A DNA stretch of 64,000 nucleotides, taken from the NCBI GenBank assembly GCA_013399855.1, contig VXAY01005274.1:517279-581278 (forward strand), written 5' to 3'. This stretch comes from Oxyruncus cristatus. Taxonomy: Eukaryota; Chordata; Aves; Passeriformes; Cotingidae. Of the stretch, positions 24,968 to 38,250 are shown piece by piece. The notes beneath the pieces are model-generated. The model saw nothing but the letters and a program-made list of their open reading frames with translations, made no database searches and had not been told where the DNA came from. Position numbers and translations under genes: made by a program. Position 1 is the first letter of the stretch. Each line of letters opens with the position of its first letter.

Positions 24968-27641
24968 TTACTTTTTTCCCCCTGATTTCTAGTTTACTCT
25001 AAATCTATCTGGTGGAGCAGAAGCACCAAAAATACAGAAAGTTGCCATTTCTGTGTCTGGTGTTTACCAGCCCTGCAGTGTGACAGGCACCCACTGCCTG
25101 CACCACGAGCACATCTGTTATTAGAAACAGCTGCCAGTGGGAAAGTGTGAGCAGCGTGTTCTCTATGGTTACCCACAACACAGGAGCTGGAAGATGAAAC
25201 ACTTCAGGCCAGAGGAACAATTCATTACCTCAGACACACAGGAAACACGCGTCAGGGTTTTTCAAACCAACAAATATTCACACTGAGCCGTTCACCTGCC
25301 TTTGCCCTTTCGGTTGCGTCACTCCCCGCTCCTCCCACAACCTTCGCTCATCATTTGCCCCTCTCCTGCCTCAGCCTTCCCTCCATGCCACTTCCCCCAG
25401 TTTCCTCCCTTCCTGCTGGAGCAAGCCAGGGGTGTTGGCTCCTCTGGGGTCCTGCTTTGGATCCATTTGCCAGATGGCAGTGGATTGACGAACGCCGGTG
25501 ACACCTGAAGCTTGCACCCAACAAAATGACTTTGCCCTTATGGGTTTGTGCTTTGTAATGTAAGAACCCTTTGGCTCGCTCACGTTAGCAGAGCAAATTA
25601 CAGAATTGGGGGAGATCAGTGTGGTTACTGAGTTGGCACATTTAGAAACCCTCAGAGCTGGCTGCTGCTCTGCCGTGGCAATGAGCGTGTGTGTCACAGC
25701 CCTGCGATGGGAGGTGACAGATCTATTTCAGAAGGTGCTGCACAGAGCAGCTCCCTCTCACCTCCCTTGGCAACTCAATATTTCATGTCTCCAGTCTCAG
25801 AATTACAGATGATCCTTGTAACCGTTCGCAAATCCCAGGTATTACACCAGCACTATTAATTAGCATTTTTCCGTGCACTGTGAGGCGAGAAGTTGAATGC
25901 TTTGATCATAATAAACTGACTTCTCAACTTGTTCACCTCTCATATTCCAAATACTTTTAATGTTAGGTCAGGAGCCTTGCCAGGCCCTTTGACAGTGTGT
26001 GAGATTTATGTTCATGTATCAACCCTTGTTTACAGCGGTTGGTTACCGTTCTCTGGGATCTCTGTCACTGAAATAAAATGCAAGGCAGAAAAGGTCTTTC
26101 TTGCCAAGAAATTAGTCTGAAATTTCAGATGAACAAGTAGTTAATGGTCTGAGTTTTGTGATTTCCTCCCCCCTAAAACTTTACAATCTAAATGAACAAT
26201 TTGCAACAAAGCTAGACAAGCATCACACATTGCTCTGCAAACACTTATAAAAGACCCAGAACACCCAGAACTGGGGACCTGACCTTCCCCCATGCTGGAA
26301 AAGGAGACTAAATTCTGGCTAATTTTACTCACATGACTTTTCTGGTTGCTTCACTGCAACAGATGTACTAAAGTGGTGGTGTTGAGGTTGGAACAGATCC
26401 TGCTTAAAAATCAATTAGATCATAGACACTTGTAATTCTTGCTTTGTTGAAGAGCCATGGAAGGGTTTCGTGGTCGGTCTGATCTTCAAGTGAAGAATTT
26501 TGGCCTAGTAATAAATGTTAAGTAAGTAGGAGAAAAGGCTGGCTCTGAAATAGGGATAATCTACACAGGAAGCAAGGTCTGACCCCTGTTTGGCTCCTGC
26601 CTCAGACACAATTACTTCTAGAAACACAAATGAATGTACAGACCAGACCTCATCACAGCATAGGAGTGAAATCACTTCATATAAAAATGCTGGAAGACAG
26701 GCTTTTAGCAAGAATTGCCTGGATTACTCTGATCTGGCCTCTGTGCAGGACTTCAGAGTGACAATGATGTGGCGGCTCATTCCCGGTCACTGCCCGTGCA
26801 CAGAAGCCATTTGTCCAAAGAAACAAATGGAGCAGCCGTGGTCACTGTTCTGTCCTCAGGGAACCGCTGGAATTTACACAGAAAGGTCAAATTAAGCATA
26901 AACATCTTCCAGTCTCTACTTTTACTTGATTAAAAAGAATCAGATATTAATTATTGTTATCAATTGGGCATGTCAATCCCAAAGGGACCCAGTGGAAACC
27001 ATTAAAATCTAAGTTCAAGGATTCATTACCAGAGCGGGAAACTGTTTATTTTTCTTACAAAATAAAGCAGCTCCTCAGAATTTTTGTCTGCATTTGTTGG
27101 AAGAGCTGTCTGTGAAACACCAGGGAAGGCGTTGAGCACCTTAGGTGTTGCTTCCTCAAGAGTCTGAACTGGCAGGTTTTGGGCCCTTTGGGGACTTGCT
27201 TTCCCATCTCTATTTTATTAGCAAATACATTTTTCATATTTTTGCTGAAAACTGACTTGACAAGTTACTTCCTTATCACTTTTGACATTGTACAATGTTT
27301 TACAAGAAAAGTTGTTCTGCTCATCCAGGCTGTGTTCAGGGTTCTCAAATAGGTGCTTTATTCACAAAGAAATGCTTATATATCTGTTCTTATGTGGCAT
27401 AGCATGAGTTGTGCAATTACAGTGCTTCCATGACAAAGCTTCCCTGGTGTAACTATTAATCTTTAGTCATTGCAAATGTCTCTTTTTGATAGTAAAAACA
27501 ACCCTCAAGCCAGCTATGTGTGTGCAGTGTCCTAAACACCACTGACCACTTGTGCTGAGGTGTGTTCTGGGGCAGCTGGGAAAAATACCCCATTTAATCC
27601 TTTGGGAGAAAAAGGTTTGATTAAGCCGCTAGTTATTGGTT

Positions 27642-27678
27642 TTTGCAATTATATGATGCAAGAAACTATAATTGCAAA
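27642..27678. repeat. 12-bp perfect inverted repeat with TGCAATTA half-sites
   Basis: TTTGCAATTATA (27642-27653) and its exact reverse complement TATAATTGCAAA (27667-27678) flank a 13-base spacer. Each arm carries a TGCAATTA/TAATTGCA word, which resembles a homeodomain or POU-type binding site. Twelve-base perfect arms within about 50 bases are expected roughly 0.2 times by chance in 64 kb of even composition, and somewhat more often in AT-rich DNA. A paired protein-binding site is plausible but unproven. Confidence 0.5.
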
Positions 27679-29347
27679 TGCATTTGGAATGATTTGCAGC
27701 TGCATCACTTGGTTTGGTTCAAAAAGAATCATAAAAATTGCTGAGCAGAGGGAAGATGAGCTCTGTCTGAGGGAAATCTGCGCTCTGTGAGTACTGAGCT
27801 CTCTCTTCTCCAGCATTTTGGGTCAGGCAGTTCATGGATCATGTTCCCCTCCATGTCAGCAGGTCTCTGCCTGAGAATTGGGTCTGTGCCACTCCCAAGT
27901 CCCAAGTCCAGCAGCTCCTGAGCACAGGGGGACAGCGATCCCCACAGACTTTTCCCCTCAGACCTTTGCCACGGTAAACTGGGGACAGCATTGGGTTAAG
28001 TGTTGAGGAAGAATTTACAGGTGTTCAGTGGAGTTAAAAAACTTTCTTCTGAGCACCCTATCAATGAACATCAAATGACAAAGAGTTTTTCTGACCCCCT
28101 TGAGTGAGCTTGGGGATGGCCAAATGGTAAAGTCCTGGTCATCACTGTTCTCCCTGGAAAACGTGTGGGCTGCCAGAAGGTGAGCTCTGTGGAATTAATG
28201 GTGTCTTATGGCTAGACCACCCAGGCAAACATGCATAAAACATTTGGTCCAGGTCTATGTTACAGTCTTTTTCCATTATAGCCATGCTGGGCACTGGGAT
28301 GGTAGCCTGGGATCTCTCACCAGCAGAGCTGTGCTAGCAGGAGCACGATTTTTTGAAAATATGAAAGAAGAAATTTACTTTTATTTTCGTTGGAATCCTC
28401 TAAGTGTCTTTGACAACCATTGCCATAATATTGTTTATACAAGCAGAGGTACCAATATATGAAGTATGGAAATATTGCCACAGTATAAACACGAGAGCTG
28501 GGTTGAGCCTGAGATCCTCTCGAGTATCGATGGGATGTTGCCATTCTCCTGACATATGGTAATGTTTTCTCCCAATAATCTCCTGCAGGAGTGCTGGGCC
28601 AACCACTCATACGTTCAAATTCCGAAAAAATATATAGCAGAGTTTATAAAGTTATTAGAACAAAAATGGGTTTGGAGCTCTCATTTCATTGTACAATATG
28701 TGGCTTCAGCAAAAGAAATCTGTAAACAGATATTTTAGCTGAATACAAAACTCTATTTAATATTTACTCTGACAATCCTAACGGTGGATTTCAGCCAACA
28801 TGTTTATGCAGCTCCATGCCTGAAGGTTTCTACTTCGGATTTACAGCTGAATGTTTTCCTGTGTGATGGACGATTATTTAAAACTGCTGCTCTCTCCAGT
28901 CCTCAAAATGCCAAAAGACAGTTTTTGTTGCAAGCTGTAATTTCAACATGAAGACAGATTTCTGCATGGACTTCATGCCAGTGTTTGTACACAAGGACCA
29001 GATCTTGGAGGTTCCCCACGCAAAAGTAACAGAAGAACAGAATCAGGTCCTTCAGGCTTCAGTTAGAGAGTAATAAATGATATTGATGTGCATCTACCAA
29101 ATAATTATGTTTGCTAAAATAATCAAACTGAGGCAATATGCCAGAATCTTTATGGCAGTTAAAATCCAACATTAAAATTGCTTTTTACAATTGCTGCCTG
29201 TAGATCCAGCACTGGGATCGAGCCTGGGTAACAGTCAAATGAAAGCAGCTTTGTTTGCCTCCAAGTACTTGTTAGTGTCCCCAAAATCAAAGGATGCTTC
29301 AGGAGAGAGACACAAACAATTCACTAGTAACTGGCTCGTCAATGCAG

Positions 29348-29368
29348 AGCTAATCAATGCAATTAGCT
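29348..29368. repeat. Inverted AGCTAAT / ATTAGCT pair
   Basis: AGCTAAT (29348-29354) and ATTAGCT (29362-29368) are perfect 7-bp arms around a 7-base spacer, CAATGCA. The whole reads like two facing homeodomain sites with an ATCAAT word inside the left one. Seven-base arms arise often by chance, so this is notable mainly because it sits in an AT-rich stretch of similar style. Confidence 0.3.
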
Positions 29369-29999
29369 GAGCTTGGCTGGATGATTAGGCTCAGCTTTGA
29401 GCAGGCCACTGTCACACACTGTATTTTTGCAACCCTTTGCCATCAGCAAAGTCATAATACTCACAGCTCCTGCCCATCCTTTGATGCCAGTATTAAATTA
29501 CCTCCTATTCCATCTGCACAAGCTGGGTTGATGTAAAATGATGTGAGAGGTGTGCAAAGAAATAGGTTTTTAAGGGTAATTTAAATGAAGCACCCTGTGA
29601 AAGGCCTAAGGAAATGCTATTGAGCAGTGGGGAGCAGTTGGTGTGATAATGGAACAGAGGCAAAATTATGGAAATTACTGTTCATTAAGCATTTATTCTG
29701 AATATAAGCCAACATTCTCCCCATCTATATAAGATGTAAAGCAGAGATCAGAGTGGCTGGGACACCTGAGCTGTTCTGGTTGCTTTAGTGGCTGATGCTG
29801 AACTCATACTGAGGTTGGAATTTCCCAAGGATTCTTGTCCATTTGCTTGCTTTGTCTAAGTCTAAATAGAGAAGCAATCAAATAATGAGATAAACACAAA
29901 TTCTGGTGCACTTTTACTGATTGCCACTATATGACTTTATTCTGTGGCTCCAGGCTGAGGCACCTGTGAAAAATCCTGTGACTGTATTAATGGAGTTTC

Positions 30000-32900
30000 T
30001 TGTCAGAACTTTTCAGAACATTGTTTCAACTTATTCCTCTCAATTTCCTCTCAGTTCTTCAGCAAGCCTTTGGTGCTTGGTGAGCCTTTAACTACTTGTG
30101 TCTAGGTGCTAATAAAGGTGACATGAATGGTAGGACGTGCATTGCATGAGAAATGATAACCCATGAAGGATGACCATTACTGAAGCTGTACGTTCCTCAA
30201 GTGTGTGCAGAGCCTGTACTAATTAGAAGGATATATAAAAAAATAATTATATCCCTTATTCTCAGCTCTGAAACTAAAAATTTCAGAAACTGAAATTTTA
30301 CTGTAAAAATTGACCTGCTCTACATTGAGGTTTTGACTCAAATTGTACATCAGCTGTAATTTTGAGCATTTGGACTTGAAAGGACAAACCACTGGCACAG
30401 GCAAACCAAGGCATGTGGGCACAGGTGGGCCTTGTGTCTGGGCTGGCTGGGCATTGTGGCACAGTTCTGGGGACTTGGGGTCAGAAAAATGTGACTCCAG
30501 GGTTTTCTTCCTTGACGTGACCGAATAGAATTTATGTTAAATCTTCATGCGTTTTACTCCAACCTCTGTAACCAAACCTAAGCAGAGTCAATACGACCTT
30601 GCCCAGGAACGTGCATTTTGGGTTTGTTCCTAATTTTAACTTTTAGATAAAACCGAAGAGATTTGGCTTTTACCGTCGTTCTTCATTACGGGCTGGCATC
30701 TGACCTCTGTGAGCGAGAGCAGACTGGCTGCTCTCCGGCAGCTCACTGGTCTAGGCCAAGTTGAAACATCTGACTATTATTATGGAGCCTTATTGACATA
30801 CTGGTTAGAGAGTCTCTGAATAGAATTGGAAGAGACAGTTTTAATATCCTCTGCAACAGCATTTTCCAGGAATAGAGGGGTGTATGTGTGTGTGTGTTTA
30901 CGGTGCAGGCTCCGTACACAATTTCACATCGGAATCCCAGAGCTGTCCTGCCGGGGCGAAGCTGAGGGCAGTAGAGTAGTAGTAGTTACCTTGGAGTAAA
31001 TGTTGGCTCCTCCCAGGGCTGACACAGGCAGAACAACTTCCCTGACCACCACCCCACGGCTTCTCCTCTCTTGTCTGCCTGTGTCCCACCTCTGCCCCTC
31101 AGGATCAGGCTGGAGGCAGGCAGCAGTCTGGCTGCTCTTCGCCTGCGTGAATATGAAACACGGCTCATGGTTTCCAGAGATTCGAGCTAGAAATGTATTA
31201 ACTTATGATATTCTGGTTTTCATAAGTCTGAGGTTTTATGATGTTTTGTGATTGTTGTCATCTTGATTTATTTTCTGGGCTTGAAAAGTTTGAACTTGGA
31301 TATTCATCTTTAGGTTTGGGCCTGTCTGCTCAGCACTTCCCTGCGCTGCTTTGGTATTTTATCTTCCTAGAAGATTACTCTGCTGGAGTAAATGTAAGGA
31401 TGGCAAAACCCTCTGGGGGGCAGTTTGGGCTGGTTTATTCAGAAAGAAAAATGTGGTAGATTTTCAAAAAAGCTGCCGTGGGAAAGAATGGAACAGTCTC
31501 TCTTTTGGAAATCTCCTGCACAAATGATCTAAAGGATGGGATCGATACCCTGTTCCCATGGTGTCCTTCTCCCACTGGACTCTGCACTAGTGCTGCCAAT
31601 GGTCTGGTATGTGGGAAATCAGACACCCAAACTGAAATGGTCTGTAAGAAAAGTGTGAAGAATCCATCCACTCTCTTACAGTGGTTTAATCTGGAAGATG
31701 AGACGAATATTGCTGGGAACAGTAACACAGCGAGGTGGAAATGGCACCATTCGTCTCAGTGGTGGTTCTGGTTGCCTCTCCCCCAGCACTGGTGCAGGGT
31801 CTGTAGCAGGACACTTCCCTCTCCAGCCTCACCTCAGCAGCATCTCAGCCTTTCCCACCACCCTACTCCCAGCAGAGAGAAGGTTCTGGAGGAGATGGGC
31901 CATGTGGGCTGATCCAGACGGGCTGCAGCTGCATCACTGTGATCCCTTGCAGGTCATGTTTTTAATATAGAGCTTAGTACCTGGCTTGAATTTTTTGCAA
32001 CTGTCAGATTTGTTTTAACCCCTTATTCTTTGTCTAATGAAGACTGTAGAAAAAAATCATTTCTTTTTCTTTTTTTTCCCAATCTGTTTGATGCTGCTCC
32101 AGTACTGAGTGATTCTGACAGCTGAGGCTGAGAAAGGGAAAGAGCCAGATCTCCCTTCTTGTCTTTACAAAAAGCATTTTGGGGTCAGTTCTTCAGCTTT
32201 GCAAAAATGCAGCTCAGGAACGTTCCCGGGTTTCTTGTGCCAGGAGAGCTCTGTGGCAGTCTCTTCAGAGAGCTGGGGAAAGTTTGTGCTGAGATAAATC
32301 ACCACTGCCAATTTGACAGCAAATATCCATCTTCAGCCCAGAGCACTTAATGGCCATGAGCTAATCTTCATCATAAATACCAGTTCCAATTTTGCTTCAA
32401 ACAGGTGGAATGTCAAATGGTGAGTGTTGGCCAGCTGAAATTAGTTTGATCTAGATCAGAACCACAGTTGGAGCTCTGTGTCTGAGGGCAAACACAAAGA
32501 TTAAGTGTCATCCTGCAGAAAAAAGATGGATTTGCTGCGGGGGAAGAAAGGAACTGAACTCCTTTTTTCCAAGACCCCTAGCTGGAATTATTCCAAGTAG
32601 ACTTTGTCTGTTCCATATGCAGGTGAAATGCACAAGCCTTTCTAACATTCAAAGCAGATCTGTGAATTTTAGACAAATTATTATCCTCCAGACAGAGAGG
32701 GACTTCCAGCTCCAGGGAAGGATATCTGGTGCCCCAGCTCCTCCTCTCCCGCCTGTTGTGTTGGCATTCACTTTGTGAGCACAAGACTTGTGGGGACTGT
32801 CTGGGATTGCTCAGGATGGCCAGTCCCTACGAACACCCATCTCTGCTCACCACCCCAATAGAAGGGACACGGAATTCCTGGCCTGCAGCCAGGACCTTAT

Positions 32901-33649
32901 CTCCTGCCTCAGTTTCGCCGCTGTGCCGGCAGCAGGAGGAGGGTGGGAGAGTTTCGTATCATCCTGGTTCAAGCGTTGGAAGAAGGAGCAGAGGATTCAC
33001 ATTGTCCACAGTTCTCATGGTCAGCTCACAGGGTGCAGACAGGTAGCTCTGCCATCCAGCTGCAGGAGCAAGGACGTGGGGCAGTGGCTGCTGGTGCTCC
33101 GTGGAGACAACTTCCCAATCCCCAGCTCCCCATTACCCTGCCTGGCTGAGTCATGAGTGCATCACGCAGTTGTTTAGGAGCTGCAACTCCTCCAACTCAG
33201 CCTTATCTTTATGCCATTATATTTTTTATATCTTTTCCCCTGGTTCCCTGTGAACTCCAAAATTAGCCAGCACTGTGTTTCCTAGCCTTTTACCAACTAT
33301 GAGAATGGTGCTTTTTGGGTTGCTAAAAAAGAGTTCCAAGCTTCCCAAACACCATGATGTATTAAAAGCATAAGGGAAGGCGCATGCTGTGCTGGAGGGA
33401 CTTCACAGACTTATTTTTTCGTACCAATGAATGGCTTTGAATCAAGCTGTAATTGAGCAGTGACTAATACTGAGGGCAGAGATTGTCTTCTTCTCATATT
33501 TAGATCTTGTGCATCGCTTTTATAATAATGCTGAATAATAGTAACAGTGCCGTATTGTGGCTTCTCCAAGGATTTCAATTTGTTTATTAAGATTGCTCTA
33601 TGAGTCCATAAGGGCTCTTAGGGAGCCAGCATGGTTTCGGAGATACAGG
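30000..33649. other. Unique non-coding stretch, no gene recognised
   Basis: No gene was recognised. A TG-rich tract lies at about 30882-30897. The longest frames (31478-31912 plus, 144 codons; 32788-33156 plus, 122 codons) show no domain and overlap other frames of similar length. Confidence 0.6.
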
Positions 33650-35290
33650 ATTCAAATCAGGATTAAGCAATGGAATGGAGAGCTGGAGGGATGGTTCCAA
33701 AAAGGCAGCTGTGCTCCCCTCCCCTGCCTGCTGTGCCCACGTGTGCACCCCCAGCACCCCGGGAATGTCTTCCTCTGGACCCCCTGAGCAGTGAGGAGCA
33801 GGGAAGGGGAGCAGGGAATGGGGACAAAGCCAGTCCCCATGCACGGACCACCAGCATACCTGCTTCGTACCTCCGACATCACACAGAGGGTGGGCAGGGA
33901 GGGGAGTGGGCGCTGCTACTCAGAACTAGACCTCCCCTAGCAAGGTGAGGGAGGTTCTCTGTTCCTGCAGTTGTATGTGTTGTTTATAAATACGTGATGT
34001 ACTTAGAAAAGTGCCGTTCAATTTTCCAATAATGCTGTATTTATTTTTCCCAGTTGTCTCGAGTCACTAAGTCAGAATTGTGCAGCCGATTGGCTGCCTG
34101 CAATGGTTTCTCAGGAAACTGGCAATTAAGGAGCAGGAAAAACGTCTGTGAGTCACAGATACTTATAAACAAGCTGAGGGGATTGATTGGGCTGCAGCAG
34201 GAGCCACCAGGGCACCTCCAGGTCCCCGTCCACAGCTCCGTGCTCTGTGCAGGCAGCTGGTCCCCTGGCAGGGCTCAGGGAGGGCACAGCACCACTGGTA
34301 CCACCACTGGTACCACCATCCTGGCTCCAAGGGGTGGCTGCCCCACCGGTGCCATTTTGGAGTTCATCACCTGTGTTTTGGTCCGTTCCCTGCCGCGGTG
34401 TGGTGACTGTCACCAATGTCATCACACTCTGTGTCCCCCGCGCAGCCCCTGTGAGGCCCATGTCTGTTCTGCCTCTCCAGCTGCAGGCAGGGAACCCGCT
34501 GGTGCTGGCTGTTCTGCAGATGTGAGGAAGAAGAGAGAAGAACATTCAGGGTCCCTCGGCCATTCCGCTGTGTTTCTGCTGGGAGAAAGTGTTCCCTTTG
34601 CCCCAAACTCTTCCCGTTGTCTTGCGCAGCCATGAAGGAGGAGCAAGGCTGGAAGAAGCTTGGCTGAGCAGTTGATGCTCCCCCCTGCACCCGGTGCAGG
34701 AACATTTTGGAAGGGAGGCAGCCTGAGGAAACCTCGTTTGCCTCCTCTCTCCTAAGCCCTTGGTCCCCCTCATGGCTCAGCAGTCATTTTATTCCTGCCC
34801 TTTATTTTTTAGGGATGCTTTGAGACCGCTCTGCACTCCCTGCAGCCTCTTCATCCCCACCTCTGAAAGGCCTGCCTGTGGGGTGAGAGTGTCACCCCCA
34901 GCACCCACAGCACAGGGGTGGGCAGGGCAATCCTCCTCCCACCCATGGGACACCAGTCCCCTGCTCCACGTGCACTTTCTCCTCCTTCCACCCTTGCTGC
35001 AGCTCTGCCAAGGTGGGCAGGGAGGGCACGGGCAAAGACAGGGTCCTTGCAGAGTTACCTGAACTAATAAATAAACCCCCAAAGAAGTAATAATGAACTA
35101 AATGCAAGACCTATGCAGAGCCTGTGAGGAGCACATGGGGCAAGGGCCCACCATGGGCAGCCCCATCCACTGGGGCCATCGGCAGCTGTCAGTGCTGGCC
35201 ATTGGCACCCTTGGGGCTGGCCAGCAGAGCCACCAGGAGTGACCACTGGCAGCTGCTGGGAGGCTGTGCTGTGGCAGTGGGACTCTGAAT
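33650..35290. other. GC-rich block without a recognisable gene
   Basis: This 1.6-kb block is clearly richer in G and C than its surroundings, so stop codons are rarer and long frames appear in several phases at once (193 codons at 34054-34635 plus; 130 and 112 codons on minus over the same DNA). The 193-codon frame begins at TTG. None of the translations has a recognisable domain. CpG is present but not dense. It could be a GC-rich intronic patch or an unrecognised non-coding exon. Confidence 0.5.
34291..34314 (+). repeat. 12-bp tandem duplication
   Basis: ACCACTGGTACC occurs twice head to tail (34291-34302 and 34303-34314), followed by a partial third unit, ACCATC. It is a simple local slippage-type duplication. 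Confidence 0.85.
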
Positions 35291-38156
35291 GCAGCGAGGC
35301 ACCAGCCGGGGTGAGACAGGAAACAGCAACTGCATTTTTACAGCTCTTTTGCTATTTAATCCATATCCATTGGAAAAGCAATTTTGTCCTGAAATAATTC
35401 GTCTGCTGTCATATGGGGAGTTGATGATAGAACCAGAAATAGATTCCCCCACTGGTAATGCCTCGTGGTGTGCTGCTTTGAGCGGTGTTACAGACACAGA
35501 CTTGCTCTCTCTTCTTGTCTTTTATCCCCCAGTTCGACAGAAATATTCCGAAATTCCAGAAATTTTCATTTCTTTATTCCTAACCTGTCTCGCAGTGCTG
35601 CACACAACTTAATTCCTGTCAGTGCTCCCATTATCAGTTTCGTACATTCTGACATACATTAGTCTGGAATATAAAAATCTTATTTCAAATTAAAGCTAAT
35701 CTAAAATTTTGATTTAATAAATTGGATCATGCTCAACGAAATCAGAGTGAAATATCAGCTTGTTAAGTTTCATATCACCAGCTCTCTGATAGGTATAATA
35801 CGACAATTTCTGGCGAATAAATTATCAAAAAGTTTTATGTGCTGCGTCTAATCTCAATTTCCATCAGATAGAAATTACCACCTACCTCCCAAAGGATGGA
35901 TTTTTTCTTATTCTGTACAACTGCAAAATTAATTATGCTGTTTGGGGTGGGAGTTTATGAAAAAGACATAGAGGGTGGTTCTAAGGGAATTATCTTATTA
36001 ATGTTACTTCAGCCACCTAAATAAACACAAGGGATTCACTTTGTAGGGAGGTAGAGTCATCAAATGTTTTGTTTCTGCACATCAACTGTGTCCCACTTCA
36101 AAGTCTCATCTTCATTATTTAGCACCAGCCCTCAGCTTTATCATTTTTTTAAACACCCTGTTCTGCTCAGCACTTCGGCGATATTTTCCTGAGTGGGTTG
36201 TTTTTTCCTCTGGCCCTTGCTGAGCTGCATCATTATTCTGCATCTTAGCAGCACTCTAATCTTCCTTCTAATTACATGTAATGAGTATTTTGGAGTTGAC
36301 AGAAGTACATCAAGACCTAATAATAAAGAAAATTACTAAATCAAGTCTTCCAATTACATTCTATTAGCTCAGATGGTTGGCATCTAGTAGAAATAAAAAT
36401 AGGCATTATTAAAATCCTCCAATATTCCCTTGGTATTTCATCCCCGACCCCACATTGTGCTTCTGCAGTCACATCAACAACAGATTTTCTGCCCAAGCCA
36501 AAGACTTGCACAGTTAGAGCAGAGTGGTGTGAGGTCCTGTCTGTGCTGGAGACAAGGCCAAAACACAACTGCCTGCCCCAGGAGCAGCTTTATCCCTCAT
36601 CTGGGAAGCTCTGGATGAATTAAATACGCCCATAATGGATGAAGGTGTTATAAATGGTGACCCTCAGTACACAGGAGGAGTGAGGGCACTTAGCACTTCT
36701 TAAGGTAAACATCTTTTTTTCCCTGTTGATTACTGAAAAGAAGCAAATTTGGTTCATTCTCTGACTGAAGAGTGCAGACTTTGCTCTTGTTTTGTTATCA
36801 CATGTTGTATTATGGCCCCTTTCCAGAGCACTGGTTTTAGTGTAAATACAGGAAAGGTCTTAATTATCACAGCTTTTTCTTCCATCCACTGCAGTCCTTC
36901 CAAGTTTCCTACCTGGTGATGCAGCCATGGGTCAGTGCAGAATGAGCACTGCAATGTCTACCTCTCAGAACTGGATAAACTCCAGAGGTTAAAAGAATCT
37001 TCGAGCTGACATCAAGCCCAAGCCACAGCATTTGCACTCAGACTCTCTCAGGGTCAGGAGTTTGGGCTGAAGCTCCTCTGACTTTGGAATCTAAATGCAA
37101 ACATAGTTCCTAAGGTTCATATCACCCACAGGGTTACCTTGTCCTCACCTTTTTTCACAGTCTTGCTTTTCTTCTACACGTGCAACCTGTTACAAAGCAG
37201 TTGAAGTGTTCAAGAAGCACCTCCTAGAAGAGAGGTGAGAGCCAGAGAAGAAGATTTAAATATCTGATCATGTGCATAGATCTATTTATATCTTCAAGAC
37301 AATCTCAGAGGCTTGTACCTGCCTAGCCAGGAGGAAAGTCCTGCAGTGCTGCTTTCCCTGGTCCCCACCTCAGACCGGCCTCTGCCACAGTTTGGAATTG
37401 ATTCCTTAAACATGAGTCAAGATGCAGCTTTCTCTTGTTTTATGGCATTGAAAACCATGAAAACATGACCAGGTCTGACCTGTTCAGCTGCTTCCACTGC
37501 TCCCACAAAGAGTTGGCAGATGAGCAGCTGAGTCCACATTAACTTCCAGCTGTTTGCTTTCTGTTGCCCACAAAGAGCCATATACTTTCCTTCCCATCAC
37601 TCAGGAGTACCATCTCATGACAGTAAGACTCATCCCAGCAACCTTCAGATAGTCTGGAAAGTCACTTCCCACATACAATGCTGAAGGAACATGTCGGATT
37701 GGAGGTGCTCCCTCGTGGAGTGCTGTTTGGAAGCAGGAGTGTGAGCAGACTGAGGGATTGCACATTAACTGCTTGAGTGGTGGAAATGAAACCTGTTAAC
37801 AGCTCGTCTGTTCCTCACAGAAATACGGCCCCAGTGTGGCTCAACCCAGCTGATCTTTCCTCAAGACAATTATAGGATGCAAATATTTATAAATCACCCA
37901 TTTATTTTGTGCCCCTTGATTTGTTAAACACGTTCTCTGTCTTTCCAATAAGGCTTGAACAAACACTGCCCCTTATGCCCCATTTCCCAGCCAGGCCGAC
38001 TGGGGGCACAGGGAAAAGCTTATGGTCCCAGGTCCTCCCATGTGCCTCTCTGGGCTGGCCAGGGTGAGCGATGCTCTCCCACAGCCCCTGTGTCCATCCT
38101 GCTCCAGCTCTGAGCTCCCCAGCTGGAGAGGTGAGCTGGAGTCCACCTCCCCTTTT

Positions 38157-38173
38157 GGAGGAGGAGGAGGAGG
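38157..38173 (+). repeat. (GGA)n microsatellite
   Basis: Between five and six GGA triplets occur just upstream of the A-run at 38221. It is a simple repeat without other context. Confidence 0.85.
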
Positions 38174-38220
38174 ATGACGTCCTCCTAAAATTTTCAGTGA
38201 TGCACTGGGAAAATTGAACC

Positions 38221-38250
38221 AAAAAAAAAAAAAAAAAAGAAAGAAAAAAA
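38221..38250 (+). repeat. A-rich tract (A18 plus GAAAG words)
   Basis: Eighteen A residues are followed by GAAAGAAAAAAA. No polyadenylation signal or retrocopy body was recognised immediately upstream, so I do not call it a processed pseudogene tail. Confidence 0.85.

Larger units (their letters stand above)
24968..29999. other. Unique AT-rich stretch, possible conserved non-coding elements
   Basis: No gene or transposon was recognised over 5 kb. Two parts (about 27590-27790 and 28930-29520) are AT-rich with many TAAT and TGCAAT words and inverted motif pairs, in the style of conserved developmental enhancers. Conservation itself cannot be seen from one sequence. Confidence 0.5.

Noticed and set aside
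30805..30870. GAATAGAATTGGAAGAGACA considered as a CR1 3' end on minus
   Set aside because: Only about 20 bases resemble the CR1 start, and the expected GTCCAACC block does not follow.
33600..33670. GAGCCAGCATGGTTTCGG, similar to a LINE reverse-transcriptase word
   Set aside because: Only about 20 bases resemble it and the surrounding translation does not continue the domain.
34054..34635. 193-codon open frame, the longest in the window
   Set aside because: It begins at TTG, lies in a GC-rich block where stops are rare, overlaps equally long frames on the other strand, and has no recognisable domain.
38180..38250. A18 tract considered as the tail of a processed pseudogene
   Set aside because: No AATAAA signal and no recognisable gene body precede it, and processed pseudogenes are rare in birds.
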